Shown here: positions 10,538 through 22,667 of the stretch, piece by piece
Layout of the letters: every line of letters begins with the position of its first letter
Numbering within the stretch: position 1 is the stretch's first letter
Assembly: GCF_003762925.1 (NCBI RefSeq)
Contig: NZ_RJUK01000002.1
Coordinates: 62,001-126,000 of the forward strand
Length of the DNA: 64,000 nt
Reading direction: 5' to 3'
Source of the DNA: Marinimicrobium koreense
GTDB taxonomy: Bacteria > Pseudomonadota > Gammaproteobacteria > Pseudomonadales > Cellvibrionaceae
Made by a program: the position numbers and the translations under genes
Notes under the pieces: model-generated
The model's input: only the letters and a program-made list of their open reading frames with translations
What the model was told of the DNA's origin: nothing
The model's database searches: none

Positions 10538-11404
10538 TTAATGGGTAGACGGCGAGTCGGCGGCTGACGCATCGGTCGAAAGCGCCGCCAGGACTGCCAA
10601 AACATCATGAGTGGGCGCCACATCGTGCACCCGGATAATACAGGCACCGCGCTGAGCGGCGGCCATCGCCAAAGCCAGGCTGCCGGGTAAGCGCTCACCG
10701 ACCTCGCGCCCCAGGAGGTGCCCCAGCATGGACTTACGGGACATGCCCACCAACACCGGGTACCCCAAGGCGTCAAATTCACCCAGGCGACGCAGCAGGG
10801 CCAGGTTGTGCTCCAGGGTTTTTCCAAAGCCAAACCCAGGATCGAGCAGAATCCGCTCGGCGCCGATCCCGGCAGCCTTGCAGGCGGACACCCGCTGGAG
10901 GAGAAAGTCTTTAACCTCTTCCACCGGGTCCTGGTATTGGGGGCGCTCCTGCATGGTCTCGGGAGTGCCCTGCATATGCATCAGGCACACCGGTAGCCCG
11001 GTGTTGGCGGCGGCGGCCAGAGCACCCTCGCGCTGCAATGCACGCACATCATTGATCAGCCCGGCACCCGCTCGGGCCGATTCACGAATGACCGCTGGGT
11101 TACTGGTATCGACCGACACCAGGGCGCCCAGTTCACCGGCCACCGCTTCCACGACCGGGATCACCCGGTCCAGCTCTTCCTGTTCACTCACCGGCGTTGA
11201 CCCTGGGCGGGTCGACTCCCCACCTATGTCGATGATCTCGGCGCCTTCATCCAGCATCTGCTGGGCCCGCCGCCGGGCCAGGTCCAGAGACAGGTGGCCC
11301 GCCTGATAGTAACTTCCACCATCAGAGAAAGAGTCCGGCGTGGTATTGAGAACCCCCATCAGACAGGGTCGGGATAGGTCCAGACTGTGGGCGCCAAAAC
11401 GCAT
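10538..11404 (-). CDS. folP: Dihydropteroate synthase
   Basis: Condenses p-aminobenzoate with 6-hydroxymethyl-dihydropterin diphosphate in folate synthesis and is the sulfonamide target. 288 residues. Signatures are MGVLNTTPDSFSDGG near the N-terminus, DIGGESTRPGS, and LDPGFGFGKTLEHNLALL. The frame stays open to 11476, but that extension runs into a terminator stem. ATG at 11404 gives the normal length, though its ribosome site is weak. Confidence 0.93.
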   Translation of the reverse strand: MRFGAHSLDLSRPCLMGVLNTTPDSFSDGGSYYQAGHLSLDLARRRAQQMLDEGAEIIDIGGESTRPGSTPVSEQEELDRVIPVVEAVAGELGALVSVDTSNPAVIRESARAGAGLINDVRALQREGALAAAANTGLPVCLMHMQGTPETMQERPQYQDPVEEVKDFLLQRVSACKAAGIGAERILLDPGFGFGKTLEHNLALLRRLGEFDALGYPVLVGMSRKSMLGHLLGREVGERLPGSLALAMAAAQRGACIIRVHDVAPTHDVLAVLAALSTDASAADSPSTH

Positions 11405-11454
11405 GGGCGGTAATTCCAACTGGTTGGGCGATATTGGGTATTGAGCGGGCGGGG

Positions 11455-11488
11455 GAAAAACAAATCCCCGGCGCAATGGCCGGGGATT
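11455..11488 (-). terminator. Intrinsic terminator between ftsH and folP
   Basis: A perfect 10-bp stem (AATCCCCGGC/GCCGGGGATT on both strands) is followed on the minus strand by TGTTTTT. It lies 35 bp past the ftsH stop and ahead of folP, so folP-glmM must rely on read-through or on a promoter inside 11405-11455. Confidence 0.85.
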
Positions 11489-11523
11489 ATAACAGACTGA
11501 TGACTCAATGCCGCCGGGAGCGG

Positions 11524-13467
11524 TCAGTGGTCTTCGGCGGGACCACCGATGGGCTTGTCTTTGCCTTCACCCTCGGCGCCTTTGCCGTCTGACTTGCCAT
11601 CGGCTTCGCCGCCCTTGCCTTTGAGGTGGCCATTGAAATCGTCGTCGTGCCAGTCGCGCGGCGGACGCACCTTGCGGCGAGCCATCAGGTCGTCGACCTG
11701 CTCGGAGTCGATGGTCTCATACTCCATCAGCGCGTCTTTCATCGCCTCCAGGATATCCCGGTTGTCATGCAGAATCTGCTCGGCGCGCTTGTAGCACTCA
11801 TCAATGATCCGGCGGACTTCCTGGTCAATCATCTTGGAGGTTTCGCCGGAGTAGTTGGCCGAGCCGGTGCCCGGCATCATGCCTTCGTCCTCACCGTAGT
11901 GCAGAGGACCGAGCTTTTCCGACAGACCCCACTTGGTCACCATATTGCGTGCCAGCTCGGTGGCCCGCTCAATATCGTTGGACGCGCCGGTGGTGATGCC
12001 TTCGGCGCCCAGAGTCATATCTTCGGCAATCCGGCCACCAAACAGGGTGCAGATGCTGGACTCAATGGCCCGGCGGCTCATGCTGTACTTGTCTCCCTCG
12101 GGCAGGAACTGGGTGACACCCAGGGCCCGGCCACGGGGAATGATGGTCACTTTGTGGATGGGATCGTGCTCGGGCACGATCTTGCCCACAATGGCATGGC
12201 CCGCTTCGTGGTAGGCGGTGTTTTCCTTTTCTTTCTCGCTCATCACCATGGAGCGACGCTCGGCGCCCATCATGATCTTGTCACGCGCTTTCTCGAACTC
12301 CTCCATGGTCACCAGGCGCTTATTGCCACGGGCCGCGAACAGGGCCGCCTCGTTCACCAGGTTGGCCAGGTCCGCGCCGGAGAAACCGGGGGTGCCTCGG
12401 GCGATCACATTGGCCTCGACACGCTCATCAATGGGGACTTTGCGCATATGCACTTTCAGGATCTGCTCGCGGCCGCGGATGTCCGGCAGGCCGACGACCA
12501 CCTGACGGTCGAAACGTCCCGGGCGCAGAAGTGCCTTGTCGAGCACGTCCGGACGGTTGGTGGCGGCGATGACGATCACACCTTCATTACCTTCAAAACC
12601 GTCCATTTCCACCAGCAACTGGTTCAGGGTCTGTTCGCGCTCGTCGTGACCACCGCCGTGGCCACCGCCACGATGACGGCCCACGGCATCAATCTCATCG
12701 ATAAAGATGATGCAAGGCGCCTGCTTCTTGGCCTGGTCGAACATGTCCCGGACACGAGACGCCCCCACACCGACGAACATTTCGACGAAATCCGAACCGG
12801 AAATGGAGAAGAAAGGCACTTTTGCCTCACCAGCAATGGCCTTGGCCAGCAGCGTCTTACCGGTACCGGGCGGGCCCGCCATCAGTACACCCCGGGGGAT
12901 CTGGCCACCCAGGCGCTGGAATTTGGAGGGATCGCGCAGGTATTCCACCAGCTCGCTGACCTCTTCTTTGGCCTCATCCACCCCGGCCACATCGGAAAAG
13001 GTGGTTTTGACCTGGTCTTCGCCGAGCAGTTTGGCTTTACTTTTGCCAAAGCTCATGGGGCCGCCTTTGCCGCCCCCCATGCCCCCTTGCATCTGGCGCA
13101 TGAAGAACAGGAATACGGCAATGATGATCAGAATCGGGAAACTGGCCACTAACAGCTGATGCCACAGGCTGGGGCGCTCCGGCTCCTTGTTACGCACCGT
13201 CACGTTGGAGTTCAGCAGGTCGTCCATCAGTTTGGGGTCGCCAATCTGGGGCAGCGTGGTCTGGAAGGTGCTGCCGTCAGAATAGGTGCCCTGGACCTTC
13301 AGGCCCTGCAGGGTGACTTCCCGGACCTGCTCGCTCTTGACCGAGCGCACGAAGTCCGAGTAGCTGAGGGTCTCGCTACTGGCGGGCTGATTGAATCCCT
13401 GGAACACCGTGAACAGCACGGCGGCGATGATCAGCCACAGGATGAGATTTTTGGTCATGTCGTTCAA
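11524..13467 (-). CDS. ftsH: ATP-dependent zinc metalloprotease FtsH
   Basis: Membrane-anchored AAA+ protease for quality control and regulated proteolysis. 647 residues. An N-terminal helix (about 6-22), a periplasmic domain and a second helix (about 108-125) precede the AAA module with Walker A GPPGTGKT, Walker B IIFIDEID and the SRH region, then the zinc site HEAGH. The tail is rich in Gly, Lys and Asp. The TTG at 13467 has GAGGG seven bases upstream; an ATG three codons later is the alternative. Usual position between rlmE and folP. Confidence 0.96.
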   Translation of the reverse strand: MNDMTKNLILWLIIAAVLFTVFQGFNQPASSETLSYSDFVRSVKSEQVREVTLQGLKVQGTYSDGSTFQTTLPQIGDPKLMDDLLNSNVTVRNKEPERPSLWHQLLVASFPILIIIAVFLFFMRQMQGGMGGGKGGPMSFGKSKAKLLGEDQVKTTFSDVAGVDEAKEEVSELVEYLRDPSKFQRLGGQIPRGVLMAGPPGTGKTLLAKAIAGEAKVPFFSISGSDFVEMFVGVGASRVRDMFDQAKKQAPCIIFIDEIDAVGRHRGGGHGGGHDEREQTLNQLLVEMDGFEGNEGVIVIAATNRPDVLDKALLRPGRFDRQVVVGLPDIRGREQILKVHMRKVPIDERVEANVIARGTPGFSGADLANLVNEAALFAARGNKRLVTMEEFEKARDKIMMGAERRSMVMSEKEKENTAYHEAGHAIVGKIVPEHDPIHKVTIIPRGRALGVTQFLPEGDKYSMSRRAIESSICTLFGGRIAEDMTLGAEGITTGASNDIERATELARNMVTKWGLSEKLGPLHYGEDEGMMPGTGSANYSGETSKMIDQEVRRIIDECYKRAEQILHDNRDILEAMKDALMEYETIDSEQVDDLMARRKVRPPRDWHDDDFNGHLKGKGGEADGKSDGKGAEGEGKDKPIGGPAEDH

Positions 13468-13570
13468 GGAGATACCCTCGTTTTGTACAACAAATCAGTG
13501 ACAGTATAGAGCCCATAAGCGCATCAATACCAATAAACGCACCCTATGAGGCAATAGATCAGCCGAGGCC

Positions 13571-14191
13571 TCAACCTTTGAAGCCCCGGGCGACCAGATA
13601 CACTTCCCGGGAGCGGGCCCGGGAGGCGTCGGGTTTGCGCACTGCCACCTTGGTAAAGGCGTCGCGCGTGTCCTGCAGCAGGGGGTCAAAGCCCTCGCCG
13701 TGGAACACTTTGGCAACAAAATGCCCGCCAGGTTTCAACACCTGCCGGGCCATATCCAGTGCCAGCTCCACCAGATAGATGGCGGCGGGCTGGTCAACGG
13801 CATTCATACCACTCATGTTGGGGGCCATATCGGAGATTACAAGGTCCGCCTTCTGCCCACTGAGCGCGGCCAGCAGCTGCTCCAGCACCGCTTCCTCGGT
13901 AAAGTCACCCTGGATAAACTCGACCCCGGCAATGCTGTCCATGGGCAGAATGTCCGACGCCAGCACCATGCCCTTGTCGCCCACCCGATCGGCGGCCACC
14001 TGAGACCAACCACCCGGCGCCGACCCCAGGTCGACCACGCTCATCCCGGGCTTGATCAGTTTGTCCTTCTTGTCCAGCTCGATCAGCTTATAGCTGGCGC
14101 GGGAGCGATAGCCGTCCTTCTGGGACTGTTTGACGTAAGGGTCGCTGAAGTGCTCGTCCAGCCAACGGTTGCTGCTTTTGGATCTGGCCAT
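13571..14191 (-). CDS. rlmE: 23S rRNA (uridine-2'-O)-methyltransferase RlmE/FtsJ
   Basis: Methylates U2552 (E. coli numbering) of 23S rRNA in the A-loop using SAM. 206 residues. The N-terminal [15 protein letters not shown] (catalytic Lys), the SAM-binding [15 protein letters not shown], the DMAPNMSG motif and the C-terminal [18 protein letters not shown] (catalytic Lys and Glu) are all present. It is divergent from yhbY with a 66-bp shared upstream region and precedes ftsH, the classical order. Confidence 0.96.
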   Translation of the reverse strand: MARSKSSNRWLDEHFSDPYVKQSQKDGYRSRASYKLIELDKKDKLIKPGMSVVDLGSAPGGWSQVAADRVGDKGMVLASDILPMDSIAGVEFIQGDFTEEAVLEQLLAALSGQKADLVISDMAPNMSGMNAVDQPAAIYLVELALDMARQVLKPGGHFVAKVFHGEGFDPLLQDTRDAFTKVAVRKPDASRARSREVYLVARGFKG

Positions 14192-14257
14192 GATGATTCC
14201 GGGGGAGATGCGTTACAATGAGAGGCTTTTTCACCCAAACGATTTGAAGGTATTGTC

Positions 14258-14560
14258 ATGCCGCTAAGCGCCGACCGCAAGAAACAATTCCGTGCCCTGG
14301 GGCACAACCTGAAGCCAATTGTCACCCTGGGCGACAACGGCCTGAGCGACGGGGTCCGCGCCGAGCTGAACCGGGCGTTGGATGATCATGAGCTGATCAA
14401 GGTCAAGATTGCCGTGGCCGAGCGGGACGACCGCAAGGTGCTCCTCGATGAGCTGGCGGCCATGCCCGGTGTGGAGCTGGTTCAGCAGGTGGGCAAGATG
14501 GCGTTGTTGTACCGGGCCAATCCGAAGCCGAATCCGAAATTGTCGAATTTATTGCGGTGA
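14258..14560 (+). CDS. yhbY: CRM-domain RNA-binding protein YhbY
   Basis: 100 residues forming one CRM domain that associates with pre-50S ribosomal subunits. Conserved features are the N-terminal RKQFRALGHNLKPIVTLGDNGLS, containing the GxxG-like loop, and HELIKVKIA in the middle. The divergent arrangement with rlmE is widespread in gammaproteobacteria and fits a ribosome-assembly role. A REP-like element follows the stop by about 20 bp. Confidence 0.94.
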   Translation: MPLSADRKKQFRALGHNLKPIVTLGDNGLSDGVRAELNRALDDHELIKVKIAVAERDDRKVLLDELAAMPGVELVQQVGKMALLYRANPKPNPKLSNLLR

Positions 14561-14579
14561 GTTCACGGCGTCGGGGTTG

Positions 14580-14620
14580 GGTTACGGCGGATGCGGCCTT
14601 TGGCCTTATCCGCCCTACGC
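14580..14620. repeat. REP-like palindrome, copy 2
   Basis: GGTTACGGCGGATGCGGCC, core TTT, then GGCCTTATCCGCCCTACGC. It sits between the convergent ends of yhbY and greA. Confidence 0.88.
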
Positions 14621-14651
14621 AACCTTCGGAGCGACCCGAAATTACCAAAAC

Positions 14652-15128
14652 TTAAATATGCTCCACCTTGTCGATTTCGTACTCGACTTCACCGCCGGGG
14701 GTTTTCACCTCGACCACATCCCCCTCTTCCTTGCCGATCAAGGCCCGGGCGATGGGTGAATTGATGGAGATCTTGTTGGCTTTCACATCCGCTTCGTCAT
14801 CGCCCACGATTCGATAGGTTACTTCCTGCTCGGTCTCGCAGTTGATGATGGTCACAGTCGTGCCGAAAATCACCTTGCCGCTGGGCGGAATCGTCTTGAC
14901 GTCAATGACCTGGGCATTGGCCAACTTGCCTTCGATTTCCTGAATCCGGCCTTCGCAGAAGCTCTGCTGCTCCCGCGCGGCGTGGTACTCGGCGTTCTCT
15001 TTCAGGTCACCGTGCTCGCGCGCCTCGGCAATCGCCTGGCTGATGCGCGGGCGCTGGACTTTCTTCAGGTCGTGTAACTCTTCGCGCAGAGCTTCTGCGC
15101 CTTCCACTGTCATGGGTACCTTGCTCAT
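14652..15128 (-). CDS. greA: Transcription elongation factor GreA
   Basis: Rescues backtracked RNA polymerase by stimulating transcript cleavage. 158 residues. The N-terminal coiled coil ([40 protein letters not shown]) carries the acidic tip residues, and the C-terminal FKBP-like domain includes [26 protein letters not shown] at 15128 overlaps the carB stop (ATGA) and follows GGGAGGAT, so it is coupled to carB. The frame continues upstream inside carB, but that is not the gene. Confidence 0.96.
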   Translation of the reverse strand: MSKVPMTVEGAEALREELHDLKKVQRPRISQAIAEAREHGDLKENAEYHAAREQQSFCEGRIQEIEGKLANAQVIDVKTIPPSGKVIFGTTVTIINCETEQEVTYRIVGDDEADVKANKISINSPIARALIGKEEGDVVEVKTPGGEVEYEIDKVEHI

Positions 15129-18100
15129 GCACCGATCCTCCCGTGCAGCTCCTGCAGGCGCCGCACTTGTGTAAATTGACCAAACCGCAGTGCCATACAC
15201 ACCGCCTCGCCAGCGGCCAGGGTGGTGGTGTAGTACACCCGATGATTTTCCGCACTGCGACGAATCGAGGCCGAGTCGCGGGTCGCCTGCCGCCCTTCAG
15301 TGGTGTTCACAATCAGGTTGATCTGACTGTTCTTGATCATGTCCACAATATGCGGGCGACCCTCGGCCACTTTGTTGACAACGTCCACTTCGAGCCCGGC
15401 CTCCTTCAACACCGCGGCCGTGCCACGAGTGGCCACCAGTTTGAAACCGAGGCTGTTCAGCTCCTTACCGACCACAACCACACCGGGCTTGTCGACATCG
15501 CGTACGCTGATGAACGCCGTGCCCGTGGTGGGCAGCTTGCTGCCGGCACCGAGCTGAGCCTTGGCAAAGGCCTCACCGAAGGTGTCGCCCACCCCCATCA
15601 CTTCACCGGTGGATTTCATTTCCGGCCCGAGGATCGGGTCCACCGCCGGGAATTTGTTGAACGGGAACACCGCTTCTTTCACGCTGTAGTAATCCGGCAC
15701 GATTTCCTGGGTGAAACCCTGCTCTTTCAGGCTGATACCGGCCTGACAGCGCGCCGCCACCTTGGCCAGGGACACGCCAATGCACTTGGACACAAACGGC
15801 ACGGTGCGCGAGGCCCGCGGGTTCACCTCGATCACATAAATTTCGCCGTCCTGATAGGCCAACTGGGTGTTCATCAGGCCCACGACGCCCAGCTCCAACG
15901 CCATGGCCTTGATCTGCTCACGCATCAGGTTCTGTACGTCTTTCGGCAGCGAGTAAGGCGGCAAGGAGCAGGCCGAATCACCGGAGTGAACGCCACACTG
16001 CTCGATGTGCTGCATGATCCCGCCGATGACCACCTGCTCACCATCGCAGACCGCATCCACATCCACTTCAATCGCGGCACTCAGGAAGTGATCCAGCAGT
16101 ACCGGCGCATCTTCGGAAACCTCTACCGCGGTATTCATGTAGCCGCGCAGCTCATCTTCCTTATAGACGATTTCCATCGCCCGTCCACCGAGCACGTAAG
16201 AGGGACGCACCACCAGTGGGTAGCCCACTTCTTTGGCGGCCTGCAGCGCCTCTTCGAAGGAGCGCACGATGGCGTTGGGCGGCTGCTTCAGATTCAGCTT
16301 GTTGATCATCTGCTGGAAGCGCTCACGGTCTTCCGCGCGGTCAATCGCATCCGGAGTGGTACCGATAATCGGCACACCTTCAGCTTCCAGAGCGCGGGCA
16401 AGTTTCAGCGGCGTCTGGCCACCGAACTGCACAATCACGCCCTTGGGTTTTTCTTTGTGCACGATTTCCAGCACGTCTTCCAGGGTCACCGGCTCGAAGA
16501 ACAGGCGATCGGAGGTGTCATAATCGGTGGACACGGTTTCCGGGTTACAGTTGACCATGATGGTCTCGTAGCCCTCATCGCGCATGGCGAAGGCGGCGTG
16601 CACACAGCAGTAATCGAATTCGATGCCCTGGCCGATACGGTTGGGGCCGCCACCGATCACCAGAATCTTGTCCTTGTCGCTCGGGTTGGCCTCGCACTCA
16701 TCTTCGTACGTGGAGTACATGTAAGCGGTGGAGGTGGCGAACTCGGCGGCACAGGTATCTACCCGCTTGAACGCCGGACGGATGTTCAACTGGTGACGAT
16801 GCTGACGCACCGCCTGCTCGCTGGTGCCGAGCAGCTTGGCCAGTCGCTTGTCCGAGAACCCTTTGCGCTTGAGGCGGAACAGCAGCTCGGCGTTCAGGTT
16901 CTGTACGGTTTTTCCTTCCAGCGCCTGTTCACTGTCGATCAGGTCTTTCACCTGGACCAGGAACCAGGGATCAATTTTCGACGCCTCGAAGGCTTCCTCG
17001 ACACTCATTCCCAGACGGAAGGCATCGCCGAGATACCAGATGCGTTCGGCCCCGGGGGTGTTCAGCTCACGACGCAGACGCGCCGGGGTATCGTTATCCT
17101 TCAGGTCCACCTTGGATTCGAAGCCGGCCGAGCCCACTTCCAGACCGCGCAGGGCTTTCTGCAGGGATTCTTGGAAGGTCCGGCCAATGGCCATCACCTC
17201 CCCCACGGATTTCATCTGGGTGGTCAGACGGGCATCGGCGTCGCCGAACTTCTCAAAGGTGAAACGCGGAATTTTGGTGACCACGTAATCGATGGTCGGC
17301 TCGAACGAGGCCGGAGTAGCACCGCCGGTAATTTCATTCTGCAGTTCATCCAGGGTGTAACCCACCGCCAGCTTCGCCGCGATCTTGGCAATCGGAAAAC
17401 CGGTCGCCTTGGAGGCCAGCGCGGAAGATCGGGATACCCGGGGGTTCATCTCGATCACCACCATCCGGCCATCGTCCGGATTGACCGCGAACTGCACATT
17501 GGAGCCGCCGGTTTCCACCCCGATCTCACGCAACACCGCCAGGGAGGCGTTACGCATGATCTGATATTCCTTGTCGGTCAGGGTCTGAGCCGGGGCCACG
17601 GTGATGGAGTCACCGGTGTGCACACCCATGGGGTCAAAGTTTTCGATGGAACAGACAATGATGCAGTTGTCGCTTTTGTCCCGAACCACCTCCATCTCGT
17701 ACTCTTTCCAGCCGAGCAGGGATTCATCGATCAGCAGCTCATTGACCGGCGAGAGGTCCAGGCCGCGAGTACAGATTTCCTCAAACTCTTCCCAGTTGTA
17801 CGCGATACCACCACCGGAGCCACCCATGGTGAAAGACGGACGGATGATGCAGGGGAAACCGAACTCTTTGGGCACTTCCAGGGCTTCATCCATGGAGTGG
17901 ACGATCTTGGCGCGGGCGCACTCCAGACCGATGCGCTTCATGGCCTGATCAAACAGATCCCGGTCTTCCGCCATGTTGATGGCGTCTTCGTTGGCGCCGA
18001 TCAGCTCGACGCCGTACTTTTCCAGCACGCCGTGCTTGGCCAGATCCAGGGCACAGTTGAGCGCGGTCTGGCCACCCATGGTGGGCAGCACCACATCCGG

Positions 18101-18346
18101 CTTTTCTTTCTCGATGATCTGTTCCACCGTGCGCCATTCGATGGGCTCGATGTAAGTGGCATCCGCCATGGCCGGGTCGGTCATGATGGTGGCCGGGTTG
18201 GAGTTCACCAGGATCACCCGGTAACCCTCTTCGCGCAGGGCCTTACAGGCCTGGGCGCCGGAGTAGTCAAACTCACAGGCCTGGCCGATGACGATCGGGC
18301 CCGCGCCCAGGATCAGAATGCTGTTGATGTCGGTACGTTTTGGCAT
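15125..18346 (-). CDS. carB: Carbamoyl-phosphate synthase large subunit
   Basis: Makes carbamoyl phosphate from ammonia, bicarbonate and two ATP, feeding arginine and pyrimidine synthesis. 1073 residues. Two homologous ATP-grasp halves are visible ([22 protein letters not shown] and [21 protein letters not shown]), joined by an oligomerisation region, and a C-terminal MGS-like allosteric domain (about 935-1073) binds UMP/ornithine in homologues. It is co-transcribed with carA upstream and greA downstream. The very long plus-strand frame opposite it is a codon-bias shadow. Confidence 0.97.
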   Translation of the reverse strand: MPKRTDINSILILGAGPIVIGQACEFDYSGAQACKALREEGYRVILVNSNPATIMTDPAMADATYIEPIEWRTVEQIIEKEKPDVVLPTMGGQTALNCALDLAKHGVLEKYGVELIGANEDAINMAEDRDLFDQAMKRIGLECARAKIVHSMDEALEVPKEFGFPCIIRPSFTMGGSGGGIAYNWEEFEEICTRGLDLSPVNELLIDESLLGWKEYEMEVVRDKSDNCIIVCSIENFDPMGVHTGDSITVAPAQTLTDKEYQIMRNASLAVLREIGVETGGSNVQFAVNPDDGRMVVIEMNPRVSRSSALASKATGFPIAKIAAKLAVGYTLDELQNEITGGATPASFEPTIDYVVTKIPRFTFEKFGDADARLTTQMKSVGEVMAIGRTFQESLQKALRGLEVGSAGFESKVDLKDNDTPARLRRELNTPGAERIWYLGDAFRLGMSVEEAFEASKIDPWFLVQVKDLIDSEQALEGKTVQNLNAELLFRLKRKGFSDKRLAKLLGTSEQAVRQHRHQLNIRPAFKRVDTCAAEFATSTAYMYSTYEDECEANPSDKDKILVIGGGPNRIGQGIEFDYCCVHAAFAMRDEGYETIMVNCNPETVSTDYDTSDRLFFEPVTLEDVLEIVHKEKPKGVIVQFGGQTPLKLARALEAEGVPIIGTTPDAIDRAEDRERFQQMINKLNLKQPPNAIVRSFEEALQAAKEVGYPLVVRPSYVLGGRAMEIVYKEDELRGYMNTAVEVSEDAPVLLDHFLSAAIEVDVDAVCDGEQVVIGGIMQHIEQCGVHSGDSACSLPPYSLPKDVQNLMREQIKAMALELGVVGLMNTQLAYQDGEIYVIEVNPRASRTVPFVSKCIGVSLAKVAARCQAGISLKEQGFTQEIVPDYYSVKEAVFPFNKFPAVDPILGPEMKSTGEVMGVGDTFGEAFAKAQLGAGSKLPTTGTAFISVRDVDKPGVVVVGKELNSLGFKLVATRGTAAVLKEAGLEVDVVNKVAEGRPHIVDMIKNSQINLIVNTTEGRQATRDSASIRRSAENHRVYYTTTLAAGEAVCMALRFGQFTQVRRLQELHGRIGA

Positions 18347-18415
18347 GATCTTCTCGCTCTGCGAAATCGGTTGAAGGGTGACGTTGCGCGGAGGCCGCCC
18401 GCAGGCGGCAACCCA

Positions 18416-19558
<1,143 letters not shown>

Positions 19559-19660
19559 GTCAACCTCCTCAAGCATGATGGCGTGCCGTCATGTGACCGG
19601 ACTTTTCACAGGCTCAGCGAGGCAGCCGCACGACCCGAAGGGTGCGAAGATCAGCGAATG

Positions 19661-19741
19661 CTAGACGGACTGCGCGCGAGTGAAAGCCCGGTCACGGGGT
19701 GCAAAAAAGCGAGATGAAACACCAGCCTCATCTCGCTTCAT
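19661..19741 (-). CDS. Arg-rich leader peptide ORF ahead of carA
   Basis: A 26-codon ORF with ATG at 19741 and AGGA five bases upstream ends in TAG about 100 bases before carA. Five of its 26 codons encode arginine (CGA, CGC, CGT, CGG, CGC). The ORF spans an intrinsic terminator (19703-19737) whose U-run is read as two Phe codons. The arrangement resembles pyrL of pyrBI, where a ribosome close behind polymerase prevents termination. Whether it is translated is inference. Confidence 0.5.
   Translation of the reverse strand: MKRDEAGVSSRFFAPRDRAFTRAQSV
19703..19737 (-). terminator. Putative attenuator of carAB
   Basis: A perfect 10-bp stem (AGCGAGATGA/TCATCTCGCT) with a 10-base loop is followed on the minus strand by six T. 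No gene precedes it on this strand, so it most likely regulates carA rather than ending an upstream transcript. An inverted GTGACCGG/CCGGTCAC pair (about 19594 and 19690) flanks the region and could form a competing fold. Confidence 0.75.
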
Positions 19742-19976
19742 ACAATCCTGCTGACCGGCATTTGGGCCAAGTGTAATTTCGCCGGCAATTTTACGCGAGG
19801 CGGCGGGTGCTGTCCAATGAAAATGTCCGATTCTGGCCCTCCGGGAGAGCCAAATCCTTTGGTTATAAATTGTATGACTTTTTATGGCAAATCAGTCTGT
19901 CACCAAATAAAGCCTCGCGCCACCCGATATTTCATAACCCTTTGATTTTACTTGATTCTGAGTTTTCAAGAGGACT

Positions 19977-20006
19977 TTGTCAGATATATCGACATTTTAT
20001 TATTAC
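19977..20006 (+). promoter_or_regulatory. Candidate promoter of the secreted GH43 gene
   Basis: TTGTCA followed after about 15-17 bp by TATTAT/TTATTA, about 90 bp before the start codon, in an A+T-rich stretch (19840-20040) unlike the flanking genes. ATCATC and ATCATACA sequences just downstream resemble those upstream of the second TonB receptor gene. The rest of 19742-20094 holds no gene that I can support. Confidence 0.4.
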
Positions 20007-20094
20007 GCCATATCATCATACAATAATGTCGCCAAACCAAACGTCTGGTTCAACATTCGAACCCATGAATAAGACAAATAACGAGGTAAAAGCC

Positions 20095-22470
20095 ATGTCT
20101 ACCAAGGACCTACCCGGTCTCATCGGGGCTGCGGCCCTGCTGCTCGCCGCCGGAGCGGCGACCACTCACGCGGCCCCCGCTACGGACCATGAATGGGCAC
20201 CCCCCGAGTTCGCAGAGGCCACTGTCCACGACCCGTCGGTCATCAGAGTCGATGACACCTACTATGTGTTCGGCTCCCATCTGGCTGCGGCCAAATCCGA
20301 TGATCTGATGCAATGGCAGCAGGTCGCCGACGGCGCCAACGCTGCCAACCCGCTGTTTGATGACGTCCAAGCCGAGCTGCGGGAAACCTTCGAATGGGCC
20401 CAGACCGACACGCTCTGGGCGGCGGATGTCATCCAGCTTGAGGATGGCCGCTTTTACATGTACTACAACGCCAGCCGGGGTGACTCGCCCCGCTCCGCCA
20501 TGGGGATCGCGGTGGCCGACGATATCGAGGGGCCCTACCGCAATGAGGGCATCTTTCTGCGCTCGGGCATGTGGGGCCAGCCCAGCGAGGACGGCACCAT
20601 TTATGACGCCCGCATTCACCCCAATGTGGTCGACCCCGATGCCTTCTTTGACGCCGAAGGCAAACTCTGGATGGTGTACGGCTCCTACTCGGGTGGCCTT
20701 TTCATCTTCGAGATGGACCCGGAAACCGGCTTTCCACTGCCGGGCCAGGGCTACGGCAAGCACCTGATGGGCGGCAACCACAGCCGGATCGAAGCCCCCT
20801 ACATCCTCTACAGTCCGGAGACCCAGTACTACTATCTGTTCACCTCCTTTGGTGGCCTGAGCGCCGACGGCGGCTATAACGTACGGGTCGCACGCTCGCG
20901 CCAGCCCGACGGTCCCTACTTCGATGCTCAGGGCAATAATATGGCCGAAGTAAAATCAGACCCGGCCCTGCCACTGTTTGACGATGACAGTATCGAACCC
21001 TATGCCATGAAAATTCTGGGCAACCATTTATTCACCCGAGAACTGGGCGAGGACGGCGAAGGCCTGGGAACGGGCTACGTCTCCCCCGGCCACAACTCCG
21101 CCTATTACGATGACGCCACCGGGCAGTATTTCCTGATTTCCCACAGTCGCTTCCCGGGAACCGGAGAACGCCACAACATCCGGGTGAATGAGCTGCTGAT
21201 TAACGACGCCGACTGGCCGGTCGCCGCGCCCTATCGCTACGCCGACAAAGCACTCCAAGCGCAACCGGGCCAGCGCAAGGTCAAACGCCCCGACGTGGTG
21301 GGTGACTACAAAGTGATCCTGAAAGACAAGACCATCACCGCCGACATCGAGACCTCCCGGTTCGCCACCCTCACCAACAACGGCCGCATCCGGGGCGATA
21401 TCGAAGGCCGCTGGTGGTTTGGTGGCAACGATCGCATTTCGGTCGAGCTGAGCAACGGCGATTATGAGGGCGTACTGTCCTACCAGTGGAATGAAACCGC
21501 CGAGCGTTTCGACCTGACCTTCAGTGCACTATCCGACGCTGGGCTCACACTGTGGGGCAGCCGCCTGCCCGATCGCCCGACCGAGGCGGTACTGCAAGCT
21601 ATTCTCGACGATATCGAGTTCAGCTCAACCCCGCTGCAAAATGACATCGACCTGCCGGTGAGCGCGACCCGCAACGCCACCATCGAATGGTCATCCTCTG
21701 CGCCTCAGTGGATCGCGACTGATGGACAAGTCAATCGCCCGGAACACGGCCTGGGCGATCAGGTGGTCACCTTACGCGCCACGGTACACTATGACGGCGA
21801 GACACAGAGCCGTGAGTACCCGGTGACCGTGCGCGAGCAGGCGCCCGACGGCTTGCTGGCGCACTACAGTTTCGACGGCAACCTGAACGACACCACAGGG
21901 CAACAGGCGCCCGGTCAGGTCAGCGGCGCCCGTATCGATTGGGCCGGCGGCCAGATTGATTTTGTGTCAGGAGTCAGCGCCGAGGCCGCCTACTTCGACG
22001 GTCAGTCAGGTGTGCGGCTACCCGGCGGGTTGATCGCCAGCCACCGCTATTCGGTCAGCTTCTGGCTGAACCCGAGCGCCCTGAACGCCTTCAGCACCAC
22101 CTTCTTCGGCGCCCGAAATCCGGACAGCTGGATCAGCTTCCTGCCCATGGGGCACGGTTTCGTGAACGGTCACACCATGCTCTGGTCAGGCACTCTCTGG
22201 TATGACGCGGGTACCGGCATGAACATTCCCCAGGACGCCTGGAGCCACGTCGCCTGGGTGGTGGACGAAGGCGCCCTGTCCATTTACATCAACGGTGAGG
22301 AGCGCTTCTCCGGCGCCGGTTTCCCACACGTTTTCACCGAGGGCACCGGCATCTTCAGCCTCGGTGTGAACTGGTGGGATCTGCCCTACGAGGGCGCCAT
22401 GGACGAGCTGCGGGTGTACGAAAAGCCCCTGTCCGCCGCCGAGGTAATGGAGTTGAGCCAAACGCCGTAA
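20095..22470 (+). CDS. Secreted GH43 arabinan endo-1,5-alpha-L-arabinosidase with LamG domain
   Basis: 791 residues. A signal peptide (about 1-26, ending THAAPA) leads to a five-bladed GH43 domain (about 40-385): HDPSVIRVDDTYYVFGSH supplies the Asp base, DPDAFFDAEGKLWMVYGSYSGG the pKa-modulating Asp, and RIEAPYILY the catalytic Glu. A small beta domain typical of bacterial endo-arabinanases follows (about 395-495), then a degenerate bacterial Ig domain (about 505-585) and a C-terminal LamG/concanavalin-like module (about 590-785). The ATG at 20095 has GAGGTAA before it; the frame extends 96 codons further without a ribosome site. It probably cleaves arabinan outside the cell and lies 15 kb from the main arabinose cluster. 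Confidence 0.88.
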   Translation: MSTKDLPGLIGAAALLLAAGAATTHAAPATDHEWAPPEFAEATVHDPSVIRVDDTYYVFGSHLAAAKSDDLMQWQQVADGANAANPLFDDVQAELRETFEWAQTDTLWAADVIQLEDGRFYMYYNASRGDSPRSAMGIAVADDIEGPYRNEGIFLRSGMWGQPSEDGTIYDARIHPNVVDPDAFFDAEGKLWMVYGSYSGGLFIFEMDPETGFPLPGQGYGKHLMGGNHSRIEAPYILYSPETQYYYLFTSFGGLSADGGYNVRVARSRQPDGPYFDAQGNNMAEVKSDPALPLFDDDSIEPYAMKILGNHLFTRELGEDGEGLGTGYVSPGHNSAYYDDATGQYFLISHSRFPGTGERHNIRVNELLINDADWPVAAPYRYADKALQAQPGQRKVKRPDVVGDYKVILKDKTITADIETSRFATLTNNGRIRGDIEGRWWFGGNDRISVELSNGDYEGVLSYQWNETAERFDLTFSALSDAGLTLWGSRLPDRPTEAVLQAILDDIEFSSTPLQNDIDLPVSATRNATIEWSSSAPQWIATDGQVNRPEHGLGDQVVTLRATVHYDGETQSREYPVTVREQAPDGLLAHYSFDGNLNDTTGQQAPGQVSGARIDWAGGQIDFVSGVSAEAAYFDGQSGVRLPGGLIASHRYSVSFWLNPSALNAFSTTFFGARNPDSWISFLPMGHGFVNGHTMLWSGTLWYDAGTGMNIPQDAWSHVAWVVDEGALSIYINGEERFSGAGFPHVFTEGTGIFSLGVNWWDLPYEGAMDELRVYEKPLSAAEVMELSQTP

Positions 22471-22478
22471 CCCTTCAA

Positions 22479-22506
22479 CCGGGCGACCACCGTCGTGGTC
22501 GCCCGG
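22479..22506 (+). terminator. Strong hairpin after the GH43 gene
   Basis: A perfect 12-bp stem (CCGGGCGACCAC/GTGGTCGCCCGG) with a CGTC loop begins nine bases after the stop codon. No T-run follows, so it is either a transcript-stabilising 3' hairpin or a terminator of non-canonical type. The remaining bases to 22667 hold nothing I recognise. Confidence 0.5.
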
Positions 22507-22667
22507 ACTACAACCGCCTGTCTCCCCGATACAACCTCCCGGCAGCTCTCAGTCGCAACAAGATGATTAATGCGCCATAATACTTGTCGGCGTGCACCTT
22601 GCTGGGGCACTATGGGCTCATTGTCAGCTCCGAGCCACGACGCACAACTGGCCAACACGAGACCGTC

